In this document: positions 9,192-17,243 of the stretch, one piece after another
Layout: each line of letters opens with the position of its first letter
Numbering within the stretch: position 1 is the stretch's first letter
Source: Marinobacter sp. ELB17
Lineage (GTDB): Bacteria > Pseudomonadota > Gammaproteobacteria > Pseudomonadales > Oleiphilaceae
Direction: 5' to 3'
DNA length: 64,000 nt
Assembly (NCBI RefSeq): GCF_000169375.1
Contig: NZ_AAXY01000004.1
Coordinates: 186,001-250,000 of the forward strand
The notes under the pieces: model-generated
What the model saw: the letters and a program-made list of their open reading frames with translations, nothing else
The model's database searches: none
What the model was told of the DNA's origin: nothing
Translations under genes and position numbers: made by a program

Positions 9192-10747
9192 AAATCCGTT
9201 CCCAAGTAGGCATGGTGCTGAACCTGGATAAGTGCATTGGTTGCCACACCTGTTCAGTGACCTGTAAAAACGTATGGACCAGCCGTGAAGGCATGGAGTA
9301 CGCCTGGTTCAACAACGTTGAAACCAAGCCTGGTATTGGTTACCCGAAAGAGTGGGAAAACCAGGACAAGTGGAAAGGCGGTTGGCTGCGCGACCCTAGC
9401 GGCAAAATCCGCCCCCGCATCGGTGGCAAGTTCCGGGTGTTGGCGAACATTTTCGCCAACCCCGATCTGCCGGAAATTGACGACTACTACGAACCGTTCG
9501 ATTTCGACTATCAGCACCTGCACACCGCTGGCGACAGCAAACACCAGCCGGTTGCACGGCCGCGCTCGCTGATTACCGGCAAGCGTATGCAGAAAATTGA
9601 ATGGGGCCCAAACTGGGAAGAAATCCTGGGCACCGAGTTTGCCAAGCGTCGCAAGGACAAAAACTTCGATCAGATTCAGGCCGACATCTACGGCCAGTTT
9701 GAAAGCACATTCATGATGTACCTGCCGCGTCTGTGCGAGCACTGTCTGAACCCCACCTGTGTGGCCAGCTGCCCCAGCGGCGCTATTTACAAGCGGGAAG
9801 AAGACGGAATCGTGCTGATTGACCAGGACAAATGTCGCGGCTGGCGCATGTGTGTATCTGGCTGCCCGTACAAGAAAATCTACTTCAACTGGAAAACCGG
9901 TAAATCCGAGAAATGCATTTTCTGCTACCCACGGATTGAAGCCGGTATGCCCACCGTGTGTTCGGAAACCTGCGTAGGCCGCATTCGCTACCTGGGCGTG
10001 CTGCTGTATGACGCTGACCGGATCGAAGAAGTGGCCAGTACCCCCGGCGAGCACGAGTTGTACGAGAAGCAGCTGGAAATTTTCCTGGACCCGTTTGATC
10101 CGAAAGTGATCGAGCAGGCAACGAAAGACGGCGTGCCGATGAACGTGATCGACGCGGCCCAGCGCAGCCCGGTGTACAAGATGGCGGTTGAGTGGAAACT
10201 GGCCCTGCCGTTGCACCCGGAATACCGCACTCTGCCCATGGTGTGGTACGTGCCGCCCCTGAGTCCGATTCAGTCAGCTGCCGAAGCTGGCCAGGTCGAA
10301 TTTAATGGCGTACTGCCAAAAATCGAAAGCCTGCGCATTCCGGTGAAATACTTGGCCAACCTGCTCACCGCCGGTAACGAAAAGCCCATCGTACGTGCGC
10401 TAAAACGCATCATGGCCATGCGTCTGTACAAGCGTGCTGAAACCGTAGACGGCGTGGAAGACCTGCGGGCACTGGAAGAAGTCGGGCTGACCAAAGCTCA
10501 GGCGGATGAGATGTACCGCTATCTGGCCATTGCCAATTACGAAGACCGTTTCGTGATTCCCACCGGTCATCGCGAAATGGCCAAAGAAGCTTTTCCCGAG
10601 CGTGGCGGCTGTGGTTTCAGCTTTGGTGACGGCTGTGGTGGCAGCACCAGTGAATTCAACATGTTCGGCGGCAAAAGCCAGACCACCACCATGGTGCAAA
10701 AATTGACCACGGTGAAACAGGTTGACCCGAAACAGCTGCAGGATTGA
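9188..10747 (+). CDS. narH: Respiratory nitrate reductase beta subunit NarH
   Basis: This is the 519-residue iron-sulfur subunit that passes electrons from NarI to NarG. Four cysteine groups are visible: CIGCHTCSVTC near the N-terminus, CEHCLNPTCVASCP, CRGWRMCVSGCPYKK and CIFCYPRIEAG with the following CSETCVGR. The Trp in CRGWRMC replaces one cysteine and is the known mark of the [3Fe-4S] cluster in NarH. The start codon overlaps the narG stop, and narJ follows after ten bases. Length is normal. Confidence 0.98.
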   Translation: MKIRSQVGMVLNLDKCIGCHTCSVTCKNVWTSREGMEYAWFNNVETKPGIGYPKEWENQDKWKGGWLRDPSGKIRPRIGGKFRVLANIFANPDLPEIDDYYEPFDFDYQHLHTAGDSKHQPVARPRSLITGKRMQKIEWGPNWEEILGTEFAKRRKDKNFDQIQADIYGQFESTFMMYLPRLCEHCLNPTCVASCPSGAIYKREEDGIVLIDQDKCRGWRMCVSGCPYKKIYFNWKTGKSEKCIFCYPRIEAGMPTVCSETCVGRIRYLGVLLYDADRIEEVASTPGEHELYEKQLEIFLDPFDPKVIEQATKDGVPMNVIDAAQRSPVYKMAVEWKLALPLHPEYRTLPMVWYVPPLSPIQSAAEAGQVEFNGVLPKIESLRIPVKYLANLLTAGNEKPIVRALKRIMAMRLYKRAETVDGVEDLRALEEVGLTKAQADEMYRYLAIANYEDRFVIPTGHREMAKEAFPERGGCGFSFGDGCGGSTSEFNMFGGKSQTTTMVQKLTTVKQVDPKQLQD

Positions 10748-10757
10748 GGAGCAGATT

Positions 10758-11510
10758 ATGAAAATTCTAAAAGTGATGGCGCTGTTGCTGGAATACCCGA
10801 ACGCCGATCTGCAGCGTGGCCGCGATGAGCTGACGGCTGCGGTGCTGGAAGACAGCCGCTTGCCGCGCAAAAACAAAGAGCAGCTGCTGCGCTGCATTGA
10901 CATGCTCTGCGACGGCAATCTGCTGGACCTGCAGGAAAGCTACGTAGCCACCTTTGACCGGGGCCGCGCCACGTCCTTGCTGTTGTTCGAACACGTGCAC
11001 GGCGAATCCCGCGATCGCGGGCAGGCGATGGTAGACCTGATGGAGCAATACAAAACCAACGGTCTGGAGATTGATGCCCGCGAACTGCCGGATTACCTGC
11101 CGCTGTTCATGGAGTATCTGTCTACCCGGCCATGGGAAGAGATCAAAAACTGGCTGGAAGATATTCACCACATTTTGGGCTTGCTGGGTGAGCGTCTGTA
11201 CCAGCGTGAAAGCGTGTACCACGGAATTATGGATTCGCTGCTTGAACTGTCTGGCCGCAAAACCGACCGCAAGGAACTGGCGAAGATTGTGGCCTCGGAA
11301 GAGCGCGACGACACCCCCGAAGCGCTGGACAAAGTGTGGGAAGAGGAAATGGTTAAGTTTGTGGATGATCAGGGCAGCTCCTGCAGCACCGGTGGTGTAG
11401 TAGGTCAGCGCCGCCGTGAATTGGAGCAAACCCAGACCATTCACTTGAGCGATCAGCTGATGGCGGATGTCACACCTCGCCCGGCTCAACAACCGGTGAG
11501 TAACGCCTGA
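10758..11510 (+). CDS. narJ: Nitrate reductase molybdenum cofactor assembly chaperone NarJ
   Basis: This 250-residue cytoplasmic chaperone belongs to the NarJ/TorD family. It holds apo-NarGH until the Mo cofactor is inserted and the complex docks on NarI. The family pattern is seen in LLEYPNADLQRGRDEL at the N-terminus, LLLFEHVHGESRDRGQAM in the middle, and DYLPLFMEYLSTRP. An upstream in-frame start at 10722 would overlap narH. The ATG at 10758 is preferred because GAGGAG precedes it closely. narI follows after 20 bases, so it sits in the narGHJI operon. The tail after residue 210 is Ser/Cys-rich and poorly conserved. Confidence 0.96.
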   Translation: MKILKVMALLLEYPNADLQRGRDELTAAVLEDSRLPRKNKEQLLRCIDMLCDGNLLDLQESYVATFDRGRATSLLLFEHVHGESRDRGQAMVDLMEQYKTNGLEIDARELPDYLPLFMEYLSTRPWEEIKNWLEDIHHILGLLGERLYQRESVYHGIMDSLLELSGRKTDRKELAKIVASEERDDTPEALDKVWEEEMVKFVDDQGSSCSTGGVVGQRRRELEQTQTIHLSDQLMADVTPRPAQQPVSNA

Positions 11511-11530
11511 GCGCGTAGGAGGAGAGAACA

Positions 11531-12208
11531 ATGTCCTATTTAAATACACTGGTGTTCGGAATTTATCCTTACATTGCCATTCTGATTATGTTGGTTGGTA
11601 CCTGGGCCCGCTACGATAACAGCCAGTTTACCTGGCGCGCCCAGTCCAGCCAGATTTTAAGCAAGAAAAACATGGTGTGGGCCAGCGTGATGTTCCACGT
11701 GGGCGTATTGGTGATCTTCTTTGGCCACTTGGTGGGCTTGCTGACGCCGCACTTTGTGTATGAGCCCTTTATGAGCGCCGGCACCAAACAGGTAATGGCG
11801 ATTGTCGTGGGCGGCATCGCCGGAATCATGGCGTTGATCGGTGGCATCGCGTTGGCGGTTCGCCGCCTGACCAATCCGCGGGTTCAAGCCAGTAGCAGCT
11901 TCTCTGACAATATGATCATTGTGATACTGATGGTTCAGGTTGCGTTGGGCATGCTGACTATTTACCCCACATTGGGCCATTTGGATGGCAGCACCATGTT
12001 GCTGCTGGCATCTTGGGCCCAGGGCATTCTGACCTTTCAGGGTGATGCCGCATCGCATATTGCCGGTGTGCATTGGATCTACAAGACTCATATTTTCTTG
12101 GGTCTGACCATCTTTGTGCTGTTCCCGTTTACCCGCCTGGTGCACATGCTGAGCGTGCCACTGGAGTATTTCGGCCGCAGGTACCAAGTGGTGCGTAAGC
12201 GGGTTTAG
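11531..12208 (+). CDS. narI: Respiratory nitrate reductase gamma subunit NarI (cytochrome b)
   Basis: This is the 225-residue membrane anchor and quinol oxidase subunit, with five predicted membrane helices. Histidine pairs suitable for the two b hemes are present: MFHVGVLVIFFGHLVGLL in helix 2, and GVHWIYKTHIFLG with TRLVHML near the end. NarI takes electrons from quinol at the periplasmic side and passes them to NarH. The start has the ribosome site AGGAGGAG. The last cytoplasmic residues are basic, as usual. It is followed after 24 bases by the isomerase gene, so the operon continues. Confidence 0.97.
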   Translation: MSYLNTLVFGIYPYIAILIMLVGTWARYDNSQFTWRAQSSQILSKKNMVWASVMFHVGVLVIFFGHLVGLLTPHFVYEPFMSAGTKQVMAIVVGGIAGIMALIGGIALAVRRLTNPRVQASSSFSDNMIIVILMVQVALGMLTIYPTLGHLDGSTMLLLASWAQGILTFQGDAASHIAGVHWIYKTHIFLGLTIFVLFPFTRLVHMLSVPLEYFGRRYQVVRKRV

Positions 12209-12232
12209 GTCCATCGTGAAGAGGGTAATACC

Positions 12233-13039
12233 ATGCAATTGATTCCTACTGGCGATGCCGAACAACCCAGAAACCGGTTTCCGCCGGTGACTGTTGGCGA
12301 TACGCTGATCAACGAAGACGACATAGCGCGGGAAATGCAGTATCACCCCGCCGAAGAAGCCGCGACGGCCTGGCACGACGCGGCCAAAAGCCTGGTAATA
12401 AGGCAGTTGCTGCTGGATCAGGCCAGGCTGTTGAAACTGCCTGAAGAGCTGGATGAAGAAGACCGTATCGCCAAAGTGCTTGAATCAGAGCTGGGTGTTC
12501 CAGACCCGACAGAGCAGGACTGCGAGCGCTTCTTTAACGCCAACCCCAGGCGGTTTTGCAGCCCGGTGGTAATGGCCGTGAGCCACATATTGTTGGCGGC
12601 AGCACCGGATGACGTGGCCGAGCTTATGCGCCAGGAAGAAGTAGGGGATCAGTTGCTGAAAGCACTGTTTGAAGGTCGGTCACGGTTTGATGACCTGGCC
12701 AAGCAGTATTCAGCCTGCGAATCCCGCCACCAGAGCGGTAGCCTCGGGCAGATCAGTAAAGGCCAGACTGTAGACGAGTTTGAGCGCCCGGTGCTGAATT
12801 TGAAGGAGGGCCTGCATTCCGGGCTGATCGAAACCCGGTACGGCTACCACATTGTGCGCGTAGACCAGCGCATTGATGGCCAGCCATTGCCTTACGAGCA
12901 TGTAAAACCAAAAATCCGCCAGTACCTGAGCGAAAGTGTGACCCGCCGCGCATGCCGCCAGTACTTGCAGGTGCTGGCGGCCGAAGCCGGTGTTGAAGGG
13001 GTTGATCTGGAACTGCCGGATTCACCACTGATGCAATAG
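12233..13039 (+). CDS. PpiC-type (parvulin/NifM-like) peptidyl-prolyl cis-trans isomerase of the nar operon
   Basis: This 268-residue protein has an N-terminal helical part and a C-terminal parvulin domain. The domain is recognised from VVMAVSHILLAA, QYSACESRHQSGSLGQISKG, and the end block GLIETRYGYHIVRVDQR. No signal peptide is visible, so it should act in the cytoplasm. A PpiC-type gene directly downstream of narI is also found in Pseudomonas, where it is taken to help nitrate reductase folding. The role of this copy is inferred from position. It is the last gene before a strong hairpin at 13068-13100. Confidence 0.88.
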   Translation: MQLIPTGDAEQPRNRFPPVTVGDTLINEDDIAREMQYHPAEEAATAWHDAAKSLVIRQLLLDQARLLKLPEELDEEDRIAKVLESELGVPDPTEQDCERFFNANPRRFCSPVVMAVSHILLAAAPDDVAELMRQEEVGDQLLKALFEGRSRFDDLAKQYSACESRHQSGSLGQISKGQTVDEFERPVLNLKEGLHSGLIETRYGYHIVRVDQRIDGQPLPYEHVKPKIRQYLSESVTRRACRQYLQVLAAEAGVEGVDLELPDSPLMQ

Positions 13040-13067
13040 ATCCGGTTGCGGATTTTAAAAGCAATAT

Positions 13068-13100
13068 GTGCGGCCTGGCTGGAAACAGTGCAGGCCGCAC
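13068..13100. terminator. Strong hairpin at the end of the nar operon
   Basis: GTGCGGCCTG (13068-13077) pairs perfectly with CAGGCCGCAC (13091-13100). The loop itself contains CTG-GAAA-CAG. It follows the isomerase gene by 28 bases. There is no T-run after it, so it may act as an mRNA-stabilising 3' end or a weak terminator rather than a classical one. Confidence 0.5.
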
Positions 13101-13203
13101 TGCTAATGGGTTACCTCCGAAGAGGGAGCGATTTTTACAGTTAATCCCTCTAGTATTCATACATAGATTATGAATGCATGAACACGCTAAAGAGGATGCC
13201 GCC

Positions 13204-13971
13204 ATGGCGCTGATACAGGCTGCCGATACTCGCACGCAGGACACCCCCATGAACTACTCAAAACCGGTTCTGGTTGCGGTTAAGCCTGGTGACCACGAAG
13301 ACAGCCTGGCGCTTTTGCGTAGCCACGCCATGTTCAGCGCTCTGGCAGAAGACGACCTGCAAGAGCTTCTGCATCATGCCCGCCGCTTGCGGTTGGGCCA
13401 TCACCAGTTGCTGTATCGCCAGGACATGCCGGCCCACCACTTCTTCTTTGTGTTGTCCGGCCGTTTGCGCTTGTACCGGCTGGATGCATCAGGCATCGAC
13501 CGCACTCTGGACAGCATCGCGCCAGGCGACTGCATTGCCGAAGTGATGATATACGCCGATCCCGCCCGCTACGCCTGTTACGCCGAAGCCCTGAAAACCA
13601 GCGAAGTGCTGATGATTCCCGTGAAAGCGTATCAGGACTTGCTGGACACCAATCACAGCTATACCCAGGCCGCTTTGCGCCATTACGCCATGCGCGCAGT
13701 GACTCGTTTTCACGATCTCGAAATCATGACCGTGCAGAGCGCCCGCGATCGGCTGATTCGCTATTTAGTAGATTTGTTGCCAGAAGGCAGCGAGCAGGGT
13801 GGTGAAGTGGAATTGCCACTGCCCAAATGCCTGGTGGCATCGCGCCTTGCCATGCAGCCGGAAACTTTTTCGCGCATTCTGGCCGACCTGAAATCCAACG
13901 GCCTGGTGCGGGTAAATCGCAGCCGGGTGTTTATTTCCGACCCGAGCAAGCTGATTCAGATCAGCCAATAA
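13204..13971 (+). CDS. Crp/Fnr-family regulator, DNR-like (NO-responsive type)
   Basis: This 255-residue regulator has an N-terminal cyclic-nucleotide-type sensor domain and a C-terminal winged helix. The recognition helix reads PETFSRILADLKSNGLVRV, with the E-x2-S-R pattern that reads TTGAT half-sites in FNR/DNR proteins. There is no N-terminal cysteine cluster, so it is not an FNR/ANR oxygen sensor. LLRSHAMFSALAEDDLQELL resembles DNR, which senses NO through heme and activates denitrification genes. The reading frame opens at 13174, but the ATG at 13204 has AAAGAGG upstream. Placement between the nar and nos genes supports control of both. Heme binding is inferred. Confidence 0.85.
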   Translation: MALIQAADTRTQDTPMNYSKPVLVAVKPGDHEDSLALLRSHAMFSALAEDDLQELLHHARRLRLGHHQLLYRQDMPAHHFFFVLSGRLRLYRLDASGIDRTLDSIAPGDCIAEVMIYADPARYACYAEALKTSEVLMIPVKAYQDLLDTNHSYTQAALRHYAMRAVTRFHDLEIMTVQSARDRLIRYLVDLLPEGSEQGGEVELPLPKCLVASRLAMQPETFSRILADLKSNGLVRVNRSRVFISDPSKLIQISQ

Positions 13972-14003
13972 TTCGCCCTCCACCTTCACAGGAGGATTTT
14001 GCC

Positions 14004-14402
14004 ATGAGTGAACAGCCAACACCGCGAAAGCAACGCCCGCTGATCTATTCCTGCTCTGGCTGCTCCGATGTAGCACAGCTGGCAAACAATGCAGCGGTTG
14101 CTCTCGACCACGCCGGCGACTTCGAAATGTCGTGCATCTCTGGCGTTGGTGGCCAGGTACCAGCATTGGTGAGAGTGGCCCAATCCGGTCGCTCTATCAC
14201 CGTGATCGACGGCTGCCCGCTGCAATGCGCCAAGGCCTGCCTGGCGAACGTAGGCGTGGCACCCGACCGACATATATTGTTGTATGAATACGGTTTCAAA
14301 AAACACTATGGGCAAAGCTACGGTGAAGAGGCTGTTGCCGAAGTTTGCGCCGAAGTGCGCGAGCTCGGCAAACCACTGATCGCCCGCCAGACGGGACACT
14401 AG
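14004..14402 (+). CDS. DGC-domain putative zinc-binding protein
   Basis: This small 132-residue cytoplasmic protein contains a DGC domain. The cysteine pattern is clear: YSCSGCSD near residue 17, MSCISGVGG in the middle, and VIDGCPLQCAKACL about residues 71-84, which includes the name-giving Asp-Gly-Cys. The family is described as a putative metal-binding fold and its biochemical role is unknown. An AGGAGG ribosome site precedes the ATG at 14004; the longer open frame from 13827 overlaps the regulator gene and is not credible. It lies between the DNR-like regulator and nosR, as in several denitrifiers, which suggests a link to anaerobic respiration or metal supply to N-oxide reductases. Confidence 0.85.
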   Translation: MSEQPTPRKQRPLIYSCSGCSDVAQLANNAAVALDHAGDFEMSCISGVGGQVPALVRVAQSGRSITVIDGCPLQCAKACLANVGVAPDRHILLYEYGFKKHYGQSYGEEAVAEVCAEVRELGKPLIARQTGH

Positions 14403-14442
14403 GCGCTTGTCCGACATCGTTTAACATTTAAAGGTTTATCAA

Positions 14443-14844
14443 ATGATCAGCAACTACCGCGAATTGATTGCCGCTACCAAACAAGAACACGAACCCCAGC
14501 GTCTCTTGTTTGTGTTCTGCCGCGTCGAGCTGCCAGACGATGCCAATGCCGACGAACGCGCAGCGTTTGAGCGAGGCGAGGGCGGCGCACTTTCGCCGGT
14601 GATCTGCGTTGATAAAACCCCTGCCGAAGTCGCAGATTTCAGTCAGCTGGTGGACGAGTCCCGCAACACGGGTCAGAACTGGGACGTCGTATTCGTGGCG
14701 GCTATGTCTGGCCGTGGCGGCGTGCCCCCGTCCAGCGACGAAGCGCAGCAGCCCATGACCATGATGGTCGAAAGCATTCGCATGGGCCACGTTGGCAATT
14801 ATTTGCCTTTAGACGTCAGCGGCGAAGCGGTTGATTTGGGTTAG
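14443..14844 (+). CDS. Conserved hypothetical protein of denitrification loci
   Basis: This 133-residue protein has no signal peptide, no membrane segment and no clear motif. It starts MISNYRELIAATKQEHEPQR and contains LLFVFCRVELP, which suggests a beta strand, and an acidic stretch of Asp and Glu. A proline/glycine-rich SGRGGVPPSSDEAQQP lies near residue 90. Similar small proteins sit beside the nar genes in Pseudomonas and are sometimes mislabelled as a ribonucleotide reductase subunit; I recall this from memory and cannot verify it. The gene is 40 bases after the DGC gene on the same strand, so the two are probably co-expressed. No function is proposed. Confidence 0.75.
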   Translation: MISNYRELIAATKQEHEPQRLLFVFCRVELPDDANADERAAFERGEGGALSPVICVDKTPAEVADFSQLVDESRNTGQNWDVVFVAAMSGRGGVPPSSDEAQQPMTMMVESIRMGHVGNYLPLDVSGEAVDLG

Positions 14845-14864
14845 CGCCCGCTGATCAGGCTGAT

Positions 14865-14888
14865 TTGATAGGGATAGTTTCCTATCAA
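14865..14888. promoter_or_regulatory. Inverted repeat upstream of nosR
   Basis: TTGATAGG (14865-14872) is perfectly inverted as CCTATCAA (14881-14888) with an 8-base spacer. The outer TTGAT and ATCAA are exactly the FNR/DNR half-sites, but they are separated by 14 bases instead of 4. The repeat lies 80 bases before the nosR start. It could be an unusual operator for the DNR-like regulator or a hairpin ending the previous transcript; no T-run follows. Confidence 0.45.
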
Positions 14889-14967
14889 GCAGTAACCAAT
14901 AAGAGGTATTTCATTTACTTTTCAATAATCTAATCTGTGCAGCAACTATCGTCAGCGGGGACATGTT

Positions 14968-17133
14968 GTGAGTATCCGTTTCAGCAGTATCGTAAATCTG
15001 ATTGTAATGGCGTTGGTACTGGCACTGCTCGCAGGTGTCACCCATGTAAAAGCGGAACCCGTTGACCAATACCAGCCGGTTGCCGGTCGCCAAGTGATCA
15101 CGCAAACCCTGCCCCAGGTAACCGAAGTACGCCTCCGCGATAGCAATCGCGCCATTGGCGAGCTCTTCGCCGGCGAAGAGCTGTTGGGCTACACCTACCA
15201 AAGCCTCGATTTCGTGCAAACGCCCGCCTATTCGGGCAAACCCCTGAACATTCAGGTATTGATGAATACCGACGGTGAAATCCTTAAAACCCGCGTGATT
15301 CATCACTCCGAGCCGATTTTGCTGGTCGGTATCCCCGAGTACAAACTGCACGACTTTACCGACCAGTACACCGGTCTGAAAGCTGATCAGCGGGTTACTG
15401 TGGGCGGCAACACGAACGAGCGCAAGGTGGCAGTAGACGGCTTGTCCGGCGCGACCGTTACGGTGATGGTGGTGAACGAAGTCATCATGCGTTCGGCTCA
15501 CAGAGTCGGCGTAGAACTCGGCTTGGTGGAAGATGCGGGCGTAAAGAGACCACCCATTGCGGAAGTTAATAACGAGCAGTTTCAGCAAGCCAACTGGCAG
15601 CAACTGACGGACGATGGCTCCATTCGCCGCCTGCTGCTGACCCGTGGCCAAGTGGATGACTCATTTAAAGGCACCGACGCGGAAGGCGTAGAGGCCGCCA
15701 CTCCCGATCAGCGTGAAGACGCATTGATAGACCTGTATGCAGCCTATCTGAACGCCCCCACCATTGGTCGCAATCTGCTGGGTGAAAGCCAGTACGAATG
15801 GTTGAACTCTCTGCTGAAAGAAGGCGAACACGCCATTGCGGTGATGGCCAGCGGCTCCTATTCGTTCAAGGGCTCCGGCTATGTGCGCGGCGGCATTTTC
15901 GACCGCATTCAGATTCGCCAGTTTGGTGACACCTTCAACTTCCGCGATCTCGATTTTTATCGTTTAAGCGATGTATACAGCGAGGGAATGCCCGACTTTT
16001 CCGAAATGGCGATCTTCATTATCCGCCAACAGTACAACGTTGACCCGGGCACGCCCTGGACCCTCGAACTGACCGTAAAGCGCCAGACCGGCCCGCTGGA
16101 CAGCAAATTCCAAGTGTTCCCGCTGGAGTACCAGCTACCCGAGCAGTATTACACCCGTGCGGACGTTGTGGTCAGCCAGGACGAATGGCTGGAAACCCAA
16201 CTCATGTGGGTGCAGGTGTGGTACCAGAAACAGTTCCAGATTGTTGTGCTGGGCGGGGGCATATTGGTGCTGCTGTTTGTCCTGTTTTTTCAGGACTGGC
16301 TGGTAAAGCGGCCCAATTTGACCCGCTGGATTCGCCATGGCTTCCTCACCTACACCCTGTTTTTTATTGGTTGGTACGCCCTGGGTCAGTTATCCATCGT
16401 GAACGTGCTGACGTTTGTGCACAGCTTCATGTCTGGCTTTAGCTGGCAGACGTTTCTGATCGACCCGATCATGTTCATATTGTGGGCAGTGGTGGCGGGC
16501 ATTGTGTTGCTTTGGGGCCGCGCGGTCTATTGCGGTTGGCTGTGCCCGTTTGGTGCGCTGCAAGAGTTGCTGAATGAAATCGCCCGCAAGCTAAAAATAC
16601 CTCAGTACAACGTGCCGTTTGCCGTGCACGAACGCCTATGGGCCATCAAGTACATCATTCTGCTGGTGCTGTTCGGGGTGTCGCTGGAATCCATGGCGAT
16701 GGCAGAAAGGCTGGCGGAAATTGAACCTTTCAAAACGTCCATCACTCTGCATTTCGCCCGCTCCTGGCCGTTTGTGCTTTACGCGGTGGTGTTGCTGGTG
16801 ATCAACCTGTTCACTCGCAAGGTTTACTGCCGCTACCTGTGCCCGCTGGGCGCCGCGCTGGCGCTGCCCACCAAACTGCGGGTATTCGATTGGCTCAAGC
16901 GCCGCAAAGAATGTGGCACCCCCTGCCGCCTGTGCGAAAAAGAGTGCGAGGTACAGGCCATTCACCCAGACGGCACCATCAATTTCATGGAATGCCACTA
17001 CTGCCTTGACTGCCAGGTGACTTATTTCGACGACAACAAGTGCCCGCCGTTGATTGTGAAGCATCGCGGCAAGCGCCGTGGCCAAAATTCGCCGGGGCGC
17101 CCGGAACAGATTCCAGTCGTCGAAGTAAAATGA
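14968..17133 (+). CDS. nosR: NosR, membrane flavo-iron-sulfur protein for N2O reduction
   Basis: NosR supplies electrons to NosZ and is needed for its activity and expression. This 721-residue protein starts with a signal anchor (about residues 8-28). A periplasmic FMN-binding domain contains DGLSGATVTV, in which Thr163 is the expected covalent flavin site. Several membrane helices follow from about residue 420, with two CxxxCP-type motifs (CGWLCPFGAL and CRYLCPLGAA). The C-terminus carries two ferredoxin-like cysteine groups, CGTPCRLCEKEC and CHYCLDCQ. A GTG at 14968 is chosen because the ATG just upstream is followed at once by a stop. It heads the nosRZDFYL cluster. No ApbE/NosX flavin transferase gene is in the window. 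Confidence 0.96.
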   Translation: MSIRFSSIVNLIVMALVLALLAGVTHVKAEPVDQYQPVAGRQVITQTLPQVTEVRLRDSNRAIGELFAGEELLGYTYQSLDFVQTPAYSGKPLNIQVLMNTDGEILKTRVIHHSEPILLVGIPEYKLHDFTDQYTGLKADQRVTVGGNTNERKVAVDGLSGATVTVMVVNEVIMRSAHRVGVELGLVEDAGVKRPPIAEVNNEQFQQANWQQLTDDGSIRRLLLTRGQVDDSFKGTDAEGVEAATPDQREDALIDLYAAYLNAPTIGRNLLGESQYEWLNSLLKEGEHAIAVMASGSYSFKGSGYVRGGIFDRIQIRQFGDTFNFRDLDFYRLSDVYSEGMPDFSEMAIFIIRQQYNVDPGTPWTLELTVKRQTGPLDSKFQVFPLEYQLPEQYYTRADVVVSQDEWLETQLMWVQVWYQKQFQIVVLGGGILVLLFVLFFQDWLVKRPNLTRWIRHGFLTYTLFFIGWYALGQLSIVNVLTFVHSFMSGFSWQTFLIDPIMFILWAVVAGIVLLWGRAVYCGWLCPFGALQELLNEIARKLKIPQYNVPFAVHERLWAIKYIILLVLFGVSLESMAMAERLAEIEPFKTSITLHFARSWPFVLYAVVLLVINLFTRKVYCRYLCPLGAALALPTKLRVFDWLKRRKECGTPCRLCEKECEVQAIHPDGTINFMECHYCLDCQVTYFDDNKCPPLIVKHRGKRRGQNSPGRPEQIPVVEVK

Positions 17134-17243
17134 AAGGCAGTGAAGTGACGGACATTGAATAAATCAGAGCCTTAACGGCCAAAAAAAAGCAGTGCCATAA
17201 CGAAAAAAGAACAACCCCTAAAACTGAAACGGAGCTGAGCATC

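Noticed and set aside
9254-10216. Minus-strand open frame of 320 codons inside narH
   Set aside because: Shadow of narH; composition is that of an antisense frame.
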